Shown: one piece after another, positions 1 to 8,188 of the stretch
How the letters are laid out: each line of letters opens with the position of its first letter
Position numbering within the stretch: position 1 is the first letter of the stretch
DNA from: Streptomyces albicerus
GTDB lineage: Bacteria; Actinomycetota; Actinomycetes; Streptomycetales; Streptomycetaceae
DNA: 64,000 nt
Direction of reading: 5' to 3'
NCBI RefSeq assembly: GCF_008905045.1
Contig: NZ_VWMY01000027.1
Span: 1-64,000 of the forward strand
Made by a program: the position numbers and the translations under genes
Notes under the pieces: generated by a model
The model's input: the letters and a program-made list of their open reading frames with translations, nothing else
The model's database searches: none
Told to the model about the DNA's origin: nothing

Positions 1-147
1 ATCCGCTTCCTGCATCTGGAGGACGTGCGAGCACTACTGCCGTTCGGGAGCGCCATCACTGTGCACGGCCCCACCGAAGCCAGGGCTCGCCTTCGCGACC
101 TCGCCACCAATCTTGCCCACCACTATGCGCCGTCACCATCGTCCTGA
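1..147 (+). CDS. C-terminal end of a WYL-domain transcriptional regulator (partial)
   Basis: Only the last 48 codons are in the window. The reading frame is open from base 1 and ends in TGA. The segment reads VRALLPFGSAITVHGP followed by a leucine/arginine-rich helix ending HHYAPS, which resembles the C-terminal extension of YafY/WYL-type regulators (a 'VR.LL.FG..v.V..P.elR..l' pattern). Such proteins have an N-terminal winged helix and a ligand-sensing WYL domain; neither is visible here, so the assignment rests on the tail alone. It converges with the ATPase gene that follows. Confidence 0.5.
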   Translation: MRFLHLEDVRALLPFGSAITVHGPTEARARLRDLATNLAHHYAPSPSS

Positions 148-157
148 CCCGCAACAC

Positions 158-778
158 CTAGCTGTCGGTGCACGAGGGCCAGTGGTCTACCGCCCACTCC
201 GACCAGCCCGGCCAGCCCGTCGGCGGGCTGGGAATCTCGCCGCCATCGAGTTCGGCGGCGTCAGGCACCTGGAACTGCTCCCGCCATTGGTCTACGTCGG
301 CCTCGCTCATCGGAAACGTCTGATGCGGTGTCGTCGCCTGACGATGCGCGATGCGGGCGAGCTGGACGTCCTTGTCCACGGGCACGTAGACCACCTGGCA
401 TGCTGCCCTGGCCGACCGCGCCAGCCAGCGCAGTGCCGACCGTTCATCGCGGCCCCAGAGCCCATAGTCGAGCACGACGCTGGTCCCCAGCCGCAGCGCC
501 TGCAGAGCGACCGAGATGAGCCGCCCTTCGAGCACCCAACGCTTGCCGTCGGCCATCGAATCGCCAAACAGCGGGATCATCCAGTGATCTGGGGTCAGCC
601 GCAGCGCCCGGTGCGTTGCGGCGAGCTCTTTGGCCCGGGTGGTTTTCCCGGCTCCGGGGAGCCCGACCATCAGGAACAGGGTGGCGACACGCGGGTCCTG
701 CGTGACGAGGGGCCCGGCTGCATTCGGGCATGGGAATGGATTTTCGTACTGTGAATGGAAACGCTGCGGCTGAGACAT
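158..778 (-). CDS. AAA-family ATP-binding protein (P-loop kinase-like)
   Basis: A 206-residue soluble protein with a clear Walker A motif GLPGAGKTT about 35 residues in, then TPDHW and a VVLDYGLW segment that fits the Walker B/substrate-binding part of small P-loop kinases such as zeta-toxin-like or nucleotide-kinase-like 'AAA_33' proteins. These phosphorylate small molecules or nucleotides; the substrate here cannot be told. The start was placed at the ATG preceded by GGGGAG about 8 bases upstream; an upstream in-frame ATG lacks a Shine-Dalgarno. No antitoxin-like gene sits next to it, so a toxin role is not supported. Confidence 0.75.
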   Translation of the reverse strand: MSQPQRFHSQYENPFPCPNAAGPLVTQDPRVATLFLMVGLPGAGKTTRAKELAATHRALRLTPDHWMIPLFGDSMADGKRWVLEGRLISVALQALRLGTSVVLDYGLWGRDERSALRWLARSARAACQVVYVPVDKDVQLARIAHRQATTPHQTFPMSEADVDQWREQFQVPDAAELDGGEIPSPPTGWPGWSEWAVDHWPSCTDS

Positions 779-1196
779 GACTCCCCTGATCAGGCAGGAT
801 GGCCCGGCAGCACAGAAATAAGCGAGTGGCTGCCGGCAGGACACTGATCCGGCGGTACGTCTTGGCACTGGCCCCGGCAGGGGGCAGCAATGAGGCCGCA
901 GTTACAGCAACCTCGGGTACCGCCGCTAAGCGGCGGTCCGGGTAGTCATGGGGCAGCACATGCCTTCACCGTAGCCGACAGCGTCGGCGGAGTCGGCAGC
1001 CGACCCTGCCAGGGACGGATATCCGTTCTGTGCGAGGCTGTCAGCACCGGAACCAGCGTTCGTGCCCTTCAGCGGGCATAACGGACTCCGTCACTGCTCG
1101 GCTGGCGGTGCTGCCCGCTGTACACAAAAGCGATCTTGGACACCCTCGTTCTCGTCTCCGCAGGCACCCCTTGGACCACACCACCACGAGGAACCA
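779..1196. other. Divergent intergenic region with one hairpin
   Basis: About 420 bases between two divergent genes. It contains a short perfect hairpin (ACCGCCGC-TAA-GCGGCGGT at 919-937) but no T tract, and no reading frame in it resembles a protein family. It probably carries the promoters of the two flanking genes; I could not single out convincing -35/-10 boxes. Confidence 0.35.
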
Positions 1197-1586
1197 GTGT
1201 CATACCCGCAACGGCTCACCCCCGAGGAGAAACTCGCCGACGCGAAGAAGCTGTTGAGCCTCCCGCGTATCGTCGTGATCTGCGGCTCCACCCGCTTCAT
1301 GACCGAGATGACCGAGGCCGATCTGCGGGAGACCAAAGCCGGAAAGATTGTCGTCAAACCGGGCTGTGACATGAAGTCGCCGCACGAACTTTGGTCCGAT
1401 CCTGTCGAGGCCGAGGCGCTGAAGGTTCGACTCGACGATCTGCACCGGGCGAAGATCCGGCTCGCTGATGAGGTGCTCGTAGTCGGCGACTACATCGGAG
1501 ACAGCACCCGAGCCGAAATCGCCTACGCCCGGTCGCTGGGCAAGCCCGTGCGGTTCACGCACCCCGAAGTCGACCCTGACGCCTGA
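1197..1586 (+). CDS. Nucleoside 2-deoxyribosyltransferase-like protein (DUF4406-type)
   Basis: A 129-residue protein. The core VVICGSTRF near residue 25, then LHRAKIRLADEVLVVGDYIG and TRAEIAYARSLGKPVRF, is the Rossmann-like fold of nucleoside 2-deoxyribosyltransferase/DUF4406 proteins, in which the D-E-V-L-V-V strand and the RAEIAYA helix form the nucleoside pocket. Actual activity of the DUF4406 branch is not established. The GTG start was chosen because GAGGA lies about 8 bases upstream and homologous sequence begins just after it; longer in-frame extensions read as non-coding. Stands alone. Confidence 0.72.
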   Translation: MSYPQRLTPEEKLADAKKLLSLPRIVVICGSTRFMTEMTEADLRETKAGKIVVKPGCDMKSPHELWSDPVEAEALKVRLDDLHRAKIRLADEVLVVGDYIGDSTRAEIAYARSLGKPVRFTHPEVDPDA

Positions 1587-1697
1587 CCGCCCGCTGCCAC
1601 CTCGACAACCACGGCCGGCAGCCCGCCGCCTGACCGTCTCGCGGTGGCTTCGGCCGCCGCCCACCCCACACCCCCTGCAGGCAGCCCTTGGAATTGA

Positions 1698-2198
1698 TCA
1701 TCTAGAGCGGCGAATGCGGGCGAGTTGTCGCAGCGGGCTGACGTTGCCCGGAGTGCCAGCGATGTGCGCTCGAAGTGCTTCCGAGTCGGCCTCCAGTTCG
1801 ACGTTGCGAAGAGCGAGGACCTGGATCTGGTTGGCGTAGGTGGCCACCATGTCCTTCAGCTCGCGCACCTCTTCGGCCTTCTCCCGGCGCAACTCGCGCA
1901 TCTCCTTCCTGAGCCTGGTGACCTCGGCCTTGAAGTCGTCGACCTCTGGGCGCTTGAGATCCGGGGCCTCCAGAATCTCCTTGATGGCCGCCGCGACCGG
2001 GGAGCGGTAGTAAGAGGCCCGGGACACCCCGGCCTCGGCGGCGATGTTCACCACTTTCAGCGAGCCGTCGGTGATCTCGGGGCGGCCGTCCAGCAACCGT
2101 TCGAAGGCCCTCATGATCTCCCGGTCGATGTCGGCCAGGTCCCGGTCGCGGTTGAGTCGGGCGAATATGGTCTGAGCCGTCATGAGTGTGCTGGTCAC
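1698..2198 (-). CDS. Coiled-coil accessory protein of a tyrosine-recombinase transposon (TnpC/DUF6262-like)
   Basis: A 166-residue protein with an N-terminal helix-turn-helix-like part (VVNIAAEAGVSRASYYRSP, roughly residues 48-66) and a long charged coiled coil (EVTRLRKEMRELRREKAEEV, about 87-140). Its GTG start overlaps the recombinase stop (GTGA), the arrangement seen for small accessory proteins that follow transposon tyrosine recombinases of the Tn554/pair-recombinase kind. The HTH looks like the DNA-recognition part of TetR but the rest does not match TetR. It is intact although its recombinase partner is truncated, so it is likely an orphan remnant of the element. Confidence 0.55.
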   Translation of the reverse strand: MTSTLMTAQTIFARLNRDRDLADIDREIMRAFERLLDGRPEITDGSLKVVNIAAEAGVSRASYYRSPVAAAIKEILEAPDLKRPEVDDFKAEVTRLRKEMRELRREKAEEVRELKDMVATYANQIQVLALRNVELEADSEALRAHIAGTPGNVSPLRQLARIRRSR

Positions 2199-2935
2199 CG
2201 GGCCGCTCCCGTCTCGGCGAGTTCGTCGATCAGCGTGTCGAGGGTGTTGACGAACTCACTGATCGCCGTCGCCTGGTGCGGCGGCAGGCCGGTGGTGTCG
2301 CCGAACTCCTGAAGGGCTTGCTCGCGGGTCTGGTGGAGTCTGGGTAGATGGACGGACGAACGGCGAGAGTTCGGGCAGGTCAGGCACATGTTCAGCATGG
2401 GCAGAGGACGGCCCAGGCCGGGTGAGCGCTTCTCGCAGACCGCAGTCTCGGCATGGTGGAAGCAATCGTTGAGGACACCGGGGTGCAGAGTGCGGGTCAG
2501 ATGCCGAAGCATCGTCCGGACCCGCTCGGGACTGGCCACCGTCCCCGGCAGGTCGCCCAACTCGGCTCGGATGCGGTCGAATTCCGCCTCGATGCGATTG
2601 GCGGCCCCTCCGCTGGACCGCCCCCCGTCGTTCCAGTCGTGGTAGAGATCTTCAACATAGTCGAGCATGGCCACGGCCTTGTCGGCGGCGACCTCGTCGG
2701 CGAATCCCGAGGCCGAGGTACCTGCATAGCCCTCGAATACCGCGAAGCTGGCGTGCTTGTACTGCCTGGTGCCAGCGACCATCCCGAAGGGCTGGAAGGC
2801 GATGTGCCAGGCCAGGGTGCGGCGGAACTGCCTTGTGTCGAACGCCCAGGGCATCGGCGTGGCATCTGCCGCGTCTCTGACTTCGCTTGCCTGGTCGGTG
2901 TCCTCGTCCAGGTCCTCGGTGCCGGGGACGGCGTC
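2195..2935 (-). pseudogene. Tyrosine recombinase/transposon integrase, C-terminal fragment
   Basis: The C-terminal catalytic half of an actinobacterial transposon integrase. Visible are FDTRQFRRTLAWHI (the second catalytic box), QYKHASFAVFEGYAG (box III with the likely nucleophilic tyrosine), TMLRHLTRTLHPGVLNDC and a cysteine-rich tail (ETAVCE, MCLTCPN, HLP). The N-terminal DNA-binding half and the first catalytic arginine are missing: upstream of about 2935 the frame runs antisense through an aldo/keto reductase remnant, so the first 45 or so codons of the open frame are spurious. Family members usually have His at the first position of the HxxR box; here it reads RQFR, which may also reflect decay. 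Not expected to be functional. Confidence 0.7.
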
Positions 2936-3164
2936 GGTGGCTGGAGTCGGAGCCACCCCGGCCCAGACCGCGCTGGCATGGCTGCTGACCCGCGGCGACG
3001 ACATCGCCCCCATCCCCGGCACCCGGCGGGTCTCACGCGTCGAAGAGAACACCGCCGCCGACGGCATCGAACTCACCACTGCTCAGCTCGACCGCCTGAA
3101 CAACCTCACGCCGGCCGCGGGTGAGCGCCACGACCAGGCGAACATGGCCAGCATCGACCACTGA
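2936..3164 (+). pseudogene. Aldo/keto reductase, C-terminal remnant
   Basis: About 75 codons ending at a normal stop. The string ATPAQTALAWLL, then IAPIPGTRR, SRVEENTAA and LTTAQLDRL is the distinctive C-terminal NADPH-binding part of aldo/keto reductases (the PIPGT-x-R segment contacts the cofactor). The catalytic Asp-Tyr-Lys-His region is gone; homology stops exactly where the antisense recombinase fragment begins, so the gene was cut by the mobile element or a later deletion. Confidence 0.75.
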
Positions 3165-3184
3165 CCGCCGGCGCCGCTGCGCCC

Positions 3185-3360
3185 TCTCACCCGGGCAAGT
3201 TCCGGCGGCCGACAGACCTGCTGGGGCTGCTCGGGCCGGCCGGCCTGTACGTCGTCGACGACCTGCTGTCGCAGTCGACGTGGCCCGACGACCACCAGGA
3301 ACGCGTCGACGAGTTCCTCGCACACCTGCCCGAGCACCCCAACCTCCGTGCCACGCCGAT
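3185..3360 (+). pseudogene. O-methyltransferase (class I SAM-dependent), C-terminal remnant
   Basis: In the frame that starts with GKFRRPTDLL at 3194 the sequence reads GPAGLYVVDDLL, STWPDDHQERVDEFL and HPNLRATPM, matching the late strands of family-3 O-methyltransferases, where VVDD marks the metal/SAM-adjacent strand. There is no start, no SAM motif and no proper end; the frame runs without a stop into the hemC start. It is a second decayed gene fragment directly behind the aldo/keto reductase remnant, so at least two genes lost their 5' parts here. Confidence 0.55.
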
Positions 3361-3418
3361 GAGATGTGTGTATCGGGGCTGTGGTCGGCGCTCGAGTCTG
3401 ACGGTCTATCGTTGGCGT

Positions 3419-4354
3419 ATGTCCGTCCCTGAGTTGATCCGTATCGTCTCCCGCGACTCGCCCATGGCCCTGGCCCAGGTGGAGCGCGTCCAAGCCGAGC
3501 TGGCCGCGCTCCACCCGCAGGTGCGCACCGAGGTGGTGCCGGTGAAGACGACCGGCGACAAGTGGATGGGCGATCTGGCCCAGGTCGAGGGCAAGGGGGC
3601 GTTCACCAAGGAGGTCGACGCCGCGCTCCTGGCCGGCGAGGCGGACCTGGCGGTGCACTGCGTCAAGGACGTGCCCGCCGACCGGCCACTGCCGGCGGGC
3701 ACCATGTTCGCCGCGTTCCTCAAACGGGACGACATCCGCGACGCTCTCATCCACCCCGGCGGGCTCCCCCTCGACGAGCTGCCGGCCGGCACTCGGATCG
3801 GAACCTCCTCGGTACGCCGGATCGCGCAGCTGGCCGCCTCCTATCCGCACCTTCAATGCGTGCCGTTCCGCGGCAACGCCAACCGGCGCCTGGAGAAGCT
3901 CGCAGCCGGTGAGGCGGACGCGTTGCTGCTGGCCGTCTCCGGCCTGGAACGCATCGGCCGCACCGATGTGATCACCGAGGTCCTCTCCCCCGAGACGATG
4001 ATGCCGCCGATCGGCGCGGGCATCCTCGCCCTCCAGTGCCGCGAGGGCGACACGACCGTCATCGACACCGTCAGCGCCCTCGGCGACCCGGACACTTACC
4101 GGGAAGCCACCGCGGAACGCATGTTCCTCCACGTCCTCCAGGGCCACTGCAACTCGCCGATCGCGGGCTACGCCACGGCCGGACGAGGCGGCGAACTGTC
4201 CCTGCGTGCCTGCGTGTTCACCCCGGACGGCAAGACCCAGCTCAACGCCCACGAGTGGGCCGGCCGCCTCGACCCCGCCACCCTGGGCACCTCCGTCGCC
4301 GTGGCCCTGCTGCGCCAGGGCGCCCGTGAGCTGATCGACAACATCGCCCACTGA
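3419..4354 (+). CDS. hemC: Hydroxymethylbilane synthase (porphobilinogen deaminase)
   Basis: Builds hydroxymethylbilane from four porphobilinogens in haem and corrin synthesis; cytosolic. At 311 residues it has the normal family length. The substrate and cofactor motifs are present: RDSPMALAQVE, KTTGDKW, GKGAFTKEVD, HCVKDVP (usual HSMKDVP, with the catalytic Asp kept), TSSVRR, FRGNANRRLEKL, and the dipyrromethane-cofactor cysteine at about residue 244 in LQGHCNSPIAGYA. No Shine-Dalgarno is visible and the frame continues upstream into a methyltransferase remnant, so expression may come from a chance promoter or the start may be leaderless. No other haem genes are nearby, so this is probably a secondary hemC rather than the housekeeping copy. 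A hairpin terminator follows. Confidence 0.9.
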   Translation: MSVPELIRIVSRDSPMALAQVERVQAELAALHPQVRTEVVPVKTTGDKWMGDLAQVEGKGAFTKEVDAALLAGEADLAVHCVKDVPADRPLPAGTMFAAFLKRDDIRDALIHPGGLPLDELPAGTRIGTSSVRRIAQLAASYPHLQCVPFRGNANRRLEKLAAGEADALLLAVSGLERIGRTDVITEVLSPETMMPPIGAGILALQCREGDTTVIDTVSALGDPDTYREATAERMFLHVLQGHCNSPIAGYATAGRGGELSLRACVFTPDGKTQLNAHEWAGRLDPATLGTSVAVALLRQGARELIDNIAH

Positions 4355-4452
4355 TGGACCAAGAGCACGGATGACAGGTGGTGTCGGGGCGGCTGCGGGT
4401 GAGCTGTTCGCGAGGAGGTTGTCCGTCCAGAGCGGACGACGACAAAAGGAAA

Positions 4453-4478
4453 GGCAAGGAGGTCACCCACTCCTTGCC
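4453..4478 (+). terminator. Hairpin terminator after hemC
   Basis: A perfect 9-bp inverted repeat, GGCAAGGAG and CTCCTTGCC, with an 8-base loop, about 100 bases past the hemC stop and just before the regulatory element of rox. A pyrimidine-rich stretch follows but no real T run. Most likely insulates rox from hemC readthrough. Confidence 0.55.
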
Positions 4479-4501
4479 ACTCTCAACTTATAGCGCACCG
4501 G

Positions 4502-4520
4502 GGGGCTTGCGGCAAGACCG
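4502..4520 (+). promoter_or_regulatory. Rifamycin-associated element (RAE) upstream of rox
   Basis: The 19-mer GGGGCTTGCGGCAAGACCG lies 57 bases before the rox start. As I recall it, the RAE consensus found upstream of actinomycete rifamycin-inactivating genes is GGGGCTTGCGGCAAGGCCC; this site keeps the inverted-repeat core CTTGCGGCAAG exactly and differs at two positions on the right edge. RAEs have been tied to rifamycin-inducible expression of resistance genes. The match in front of a rox-like gene makes the identification strong. Confidence 0.8.
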
Positions 4521-4576
4521 GGGGCGTGCCGCAGAATCGCTGATCGAAGCGAGGACCTGCGGAAATGGGGGCTGTG

Positions 4577-6004
4577 ATGATCGACGTGATCATTGCCGGC
4601 GGCGGACCGACCGGCTTGATGCTGGCCAGCGAGTTACGGCTGCACGGCGTGCACGCGCTCGTACTCGAGAAGGAGACGGAGCCGACCAGGTATGTCCGCG
4701 CGCTCGGCCTGCACGTGCGCAGCATCGAGGTGATGGCCCAGCGCGGTCTGCTGGAGCGGTTCCTCGCGCTTGGCCGGCAGTTCCCCGTCGGTGGTTTCTT
4801 CGCCGGCATCGCCAAACCGTCGCCGGACCGGTTGGACACCGCGCATGCGTACGTCCTCGGCATCCCGCAGACCACCACTGATCGCCTGCTGGCCGAGCAC
4901 GCCACCGAACTCGGTGCCGAGATCCGGCGTGGCTGCGAACTGGTCGGGCTGAGCCAGGACGACGACGGTGTGACCGCCGAGCTGGCCGACGGCACACAGC
5001 TGCGCTCGCGCTATCTCGTGGGCTGCGACGGCGGTCGTAGCACGGTGCGCAAGCTGCTCGGCATCGGCTTTCCCGGCGAGCCCGCCAAGGCCGAGACGCT
5101 GCTGGGCGAGATGGAGGTGACCGAAGCCCCGGATACGATTGCCGCCATCGTCGCGGACGTCCGCAAGACCGAGCTGCGGTTCGGCCTCGGGCCCCTCGGG
5201 GACGGGGTGTATCGCGTCGTGGTGCCCGCCGAAGGGGTGGCCGAGGACCGCGCGGTCCCGCCAACCCTCGAGGAGTTCAAGCGGCAGCTGCGGGTGTACG
5301 CCGGCACCGACTTCGGCGTGCACTCACCGCGCTGGCTGTCCCGCTTCGGCGACGCCACCCGGCTGGCCGAGCGCTACCGAGTCGGCCGGGTGCTGCTGGC
5401 CGGCGACGCCGCGCATATCCACCCCCCGATGGGCGGACAGGGCCTCAACCTCGGCATCCAGGACGCGTTCAATCTCGGCTGGAAGCTGGCCGCCGAGGTC
5501 GGCGGCTGGGCGCCGGAGGGGCTGCTGGACAGTTATCAGACCGAACGGCACCCGGTGGCCGCCGCCGTGCTGGACAACACCCGCGCGCAGACGGTGCTGG
5601 TGTCCACCGAGCCGGGCGCCCAGGCCGTACGCCGACTGGTGTCGGAACTGATGGACTTCGAGGAGGTGAACCGGTACCTGATCGAGAAGATCACCGCGAT
5701 CGCGGTCCACTACGACTTCGGCGAGGGCCACGAGCTGCTCGGTCGGCGCCTGCGGGACGTGAAGCTGAAGCGGGGTCGCCTCTACGAGCTGATGCACGGC
5801 GGCCGCGGCCTGCTGCTCGACCAGACCGGCCGGCTTTCGGTGGCGGGCTGGGCAGACCGGGTCGACCACGTCGTCGACGTCAGCGAGGAACTGGACGTGC
5901 CTGCCGTGCTGCTGCGGCCGGACGGCCACGTGGCGTGGGTCGGTGAAGACCAGCAGGATCTGTTCAGTCAGCTGCCCAAGTGGTTCGGCGCTGCCGTCGG
6001 CTGA
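4577..6004 (+). CDS. rox: Rifampicin monooxygenase
   Basis: A 475-residue class A flavoprotein monooxygenase that hydroxylates rifamycins and leads to linearisation of the ansa chain, giving resistance. Seen in sequence: the FAD-binding GGGPTGLMLASELR at the N-terminus, the DG motif region YLVGCDGGRSTVRKLLG near residue 150-165, and the second FAD-binding motif LAGDAAHIHPPMGGQGLNLG near residue 275-295, followed by the small thioredoxin-like C-terminal domain. Long stretches (HVRSIEVMAQRGLLERF, GVYRVVVPAEGVAEDR, LLLDQTGRLSV) agree with what I remember of Streptomyces Rox. The second of two close ATGs was taken as start because the FAD-binding strand begins there. It is monocistronic and preceded by a rifamycin-associated element. 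Confidence 0.9.
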   Translation: MIDVIIAGGGPTGLMLASELRLHGVHALVLEKETEPTRYVRALGLHVRSIEVMAQRGLLERFLALGRQFPVGGFFAGIAKPSPDRLDTAHAYVLGIPQTTTDRLLAEHATELGAEIRRGCELVGLSQDDDGVTAELADGTQLRSRYLVGCDGGRSTVRKLLGIGFPGEPAKAETLLGEMEVTEAPDTIAAIVADVRKTELRFGLGPLGDGVYRVVVPAEGVAEDRAVPPTLEEFKRQLRVYAGTDFGVHSPRWLSRFGDATRLAERYRVGRVLLAGDAAHIHPPMGGQGLNLGIQDAFNLGWKLAAEVGGWAPEGLLDSYQTERHPVAAAVLDNTRAQTVLVSTEPGAQAVRRLVSELMDFEEVNRYLIEKITAIAVHYDFGEGHELLGRRLRDVKLKRGRLYELMHGGRGLLLDQTGRLSVAGWADRVDHVVDVSEELDVPAVLLRPDGHVAWVGEDQQDLFSQLPKWFGAAVG

Positions 6005-6175
6005 GCGCGCGGCTGTGGTCCGCGAGTGGTGAGGCCCACGGGGCCCGGTGACGGGCGAGTCCAGGGCGGCGATCCGCCCCAGGCCGACGGTAGGGCCCGT
6101 AACCACCGCCCCCCAGGCCTGACTTGTCGCCGATCCTTCGGCTGTCCAACCCTTGCGGCCCAGCGGAATCGTTCC

Positions 6176-6838
6176 TCAGCGGTTGCGTGGGGTTACCAGG
6201 CCGGATTCGTAGGCGATGACCACGAGTTGGCCACGGTCGCGGGCGTGGAGCTTGGCCATGGCCCGGTTGATGTGGGTCTTTGCAGTCATCGGGCTGATCA
6301 TCATGCGGTTGGCGATCTGGTCGTTGGACAGGCCCTGCGCGACCAGGGCGACGGCCTCGCGTTCACGGTTGGTCAGTTCTTCCAGCCCCGTGCCGAGGCT
6401 TGTGTGGAGCGGCTGGGTGACGTACCGGTTGATCAGCTTGCGGGTGATCGACGGTGCGAGCAGGGCGTCACCTCGCGCGGCGACACGTACGGCGTGGAGG
6501 AAGTCTTCCGGCACGATGTCCTTGACGAGGAATCCGGCTGCGCCGGCGCGCAGTGCGTCGAAGACGTACTCGTCAAAGCCGTAGTTGGTCAGGATGACGA
6601 CGTGCACGCCGGCCAGGGTCGGGTCCGCGGCGATGCGCCGGGTCGCCTCGATGCCGTCGACGACCGGCATCTGGATGTCGATGAGCGCGATGTCGGGCAG
6701 GTGTTCCTTGACGAGAGCCAGGCCCTCCAACCCGTCGCCGGCCTCGGCGACCACCTCGATGTCGTCTTCCATGTCGAGGAGCGCGCGGAATCCGCTGCGC
6801 AGGAGCCGCTGGTCGTCGACCAGCAGGACACGGATCAT
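6176..6838 (-). CDS. NarL/LuxR-family response regulator
   Basis: A 220-residue response regulator. Receiver domain at residues 1-120 with DD at 8-9, phospho-acceptor Asp54 in IALIDIQMP and the conserved Lys in FLVKD; C-terminal LuxR-type helix-turn-helix around LTNREREAVALVAQGLSNDQ, about residues 152-210. Its ATG overlaps the stop of the upstream kinase gene by four bases (ATGA), so the two are translated together and form a cognate pair. The target genes are not evident from the neighbourhood; the ends of neighbouring rox and DUF6223 genes carry no obvious shared operator. Confidence 0.93.
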   Translation of the reverse strand: MIRVLLVDDQRLLRSGFRALLDMEDDIEVVAEAGDGLEGLALVKEHLPDIALIDIQMPVVDGIEATRRIAADPTLAGVHVVILTNYGFDEYVFDALRAGAAGFLVKDIVPEDFLHAVRVAARGDALLAPSITRKLINRYVTQPLHTSLGTGLEELTNREREAVALVAQGLSNDQIANRMMISPMTAKTHINRAMAKLHARDRGQLVVIAYESGLVTPRNR

Positions 6839-7959
6839 GACGTCTGGTCCACAGGGAGTTCGGCCTGGACGGTGAAGCCTCCCTCGCCGCGCGGCTCCGC
6901 CCGCAGCCGACCACCGAGGGCGGTGACTCGTTCGCGCATCCCGAGCAGCCCGACGCCGGGCACCATGGCGGTGGCCGGTGTGGCTCTGCCGTCGTCATCG
7001 ACGCGTATCGCGAGGGCGTCCGGACGGCAGTCGATCCGGACTGACGCCGTGGCGGCGTCCGCGTGACGGGCGATGTTGGTGAGCGATTCCTGAACGATCC
7101 GGTAGACGGTACGGTCCACCGCGGCCGGCACGTCGTGTCGTTGCCCTTCGATCGTCAGCGTCGCGTCCAGGCCGATGGTACGGGCCCGTTCCACCAGTCC
7201 CGGGACGTCGTCGAGCCCACGAGGCGGGGCCGTGTCGTCGTCGCGCAGCGCCTCCAGGGTCGCGCGCAGTTCCCGGGTCGCCTCACGTCCGGCCTGCTGG
7301 ATCGCCAGCAGGGCCTCCGGCACCTGTTCGCCGCGCTTGCGCGCCACGTGGACGGCGACTTCGGACTGCACCTTGATGATCGAGATCTGGTGGGTGAGCG
7401 AGTCGTGCAGCTCCCGCGCGATGTGCAGCCGCTCCTCGTCCGCGCGGCGCCGCGCGGTCTCCTCCCGGGTGCGCTCGGCTTCGTCCGCCCGCCGCTCGGC
7501 CTGCCGCAGCGCTTCACCCGCGGCGCCGGCCGCGATCAGCCAGGCCAGCTCGAGGGCGCCCCGGGCCTGCTCGAACGCCTCGCCCACGTCGTGCAGGGAG
7601 GCCAGTGCCGCGAGGGGGAGAACGGCCAGCATGGTCACACTCGCCGCCACGGTGAAGGTGCGGTGTCCCGCCCGTACGGCTGCGTACACCGCAAACAGGT
7701 ACGCCACGGCGGGCACGTCGAAGCCGACCGCCTGGTAGCCCACCGCGCACAGCCCGGTGACGACCAGGACGGGAACCGGCGCCCGGCGGCGCGCGGCCAG
7801 CGCCAGACCGCCGGCCACCAGCAGCGCGTATCCCAGCAGGTCGAGGTTCGCGGCGGAGTCATGCCCGGACAGCCCGGTGACCAGCAGCGTCGCCGCAACG
7901 CCGACGGCGATCGCCCAGTCTCTGACGCCGGCCCCGACACGGGGCCGTCCTGTACCCAT
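6835..7959 (-). CDS. Membrane sensor histidine kinase (NarL/DesK-type)
   Basis: A 374-residue kinase. The first 150 residues carry four to five hydrophobic helices (for example WAIAVGVAATLLVTGL and LLGYALLVAGGLALAA) with almost no extracellular loop, so it likely senses a membrane or lipid signal. An HisKA_3 box with the phosphorylated His in ARELHDSLTHQISII follows, then the ATPase domain with N-box VQESLTNIARHA and G-box GVGLLGMRERV. First gene of a two-gene operon with the response regulator. Confidence 0.92.
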   Translation of the reverse strand: MGTGRPRVGAGVRDWAIAVGVAATLLVTGLSGHDSAANLDLLGYALLVAGGLALAARRRAPVPVLVVTGLCAVGYQAVGFDVPAVAYLFAVYAAVRAGHRTFTVAASVTMLAVLPLAALASLHDVGEAFEQARGALELAWLIAAGAAGEALRQAERRADEAERTREETARRRADEERLHIARELHDSLTHQISIIKVQSEVAVHVARKRGEQVPEALLAIQQAGREATRELRATLEALRDDDTAPPRGLDDVPGLVERARTIGLDATLTIEGQRHDVPAAVDRTVYRIVQESLTNIARHADAATASVRIDCRPDALAIRVDDDGRATPATAMVPGVGLLGMRERVTALGGRLRAEPRGEGGFTVQAELPVDQTS

Positions 7960-8188
7960 GCGCGCACCCTAGCCGGATGTCACTGCGGGCGAGTCCGGCT
8001 CACGGACGAGCGGCCGCCTACCGCGCACGCAGTACCTTCGCGGCGCCTGCGGCATCCGCGGCATCCCGGTGCGCCATCGGCGGCAGCGCGAAGTGCATCC
8101 GCCCGCAGGACGACCAACGGCGCGCCCGGCGACATGATCAGACGACATCCAAACCACGGAAACGAGACGCACGACAGAGGAGAGGGAC
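7960..8188. other. Divergent spacer before DUF6223 gene
   Basis: About 230 bases between the kinase start and a divergently read small membrane protein gene. I see no gene in it; it should hold promoters for both directions. The last ten bases before the downstream ATG contain the ribosome-binding site GGAGAGG. Confidence 0.3.

Noticed and set aside
158..778. Zeta-type toxin of a toxin-antitoxin pair
   Set aside because: The P-loop fold would fit, but no small antitoxin gene precedes it and the catalytic residues of zeta toxins cannot be assigned.
2195..3079. A continuous 294-residue protein on the minus strand
   Set aside because: Only the part below about 2935 has recombinase homology; the N-terminal 45 or so residues are antisense to a clear aldo/keto reductase tail.
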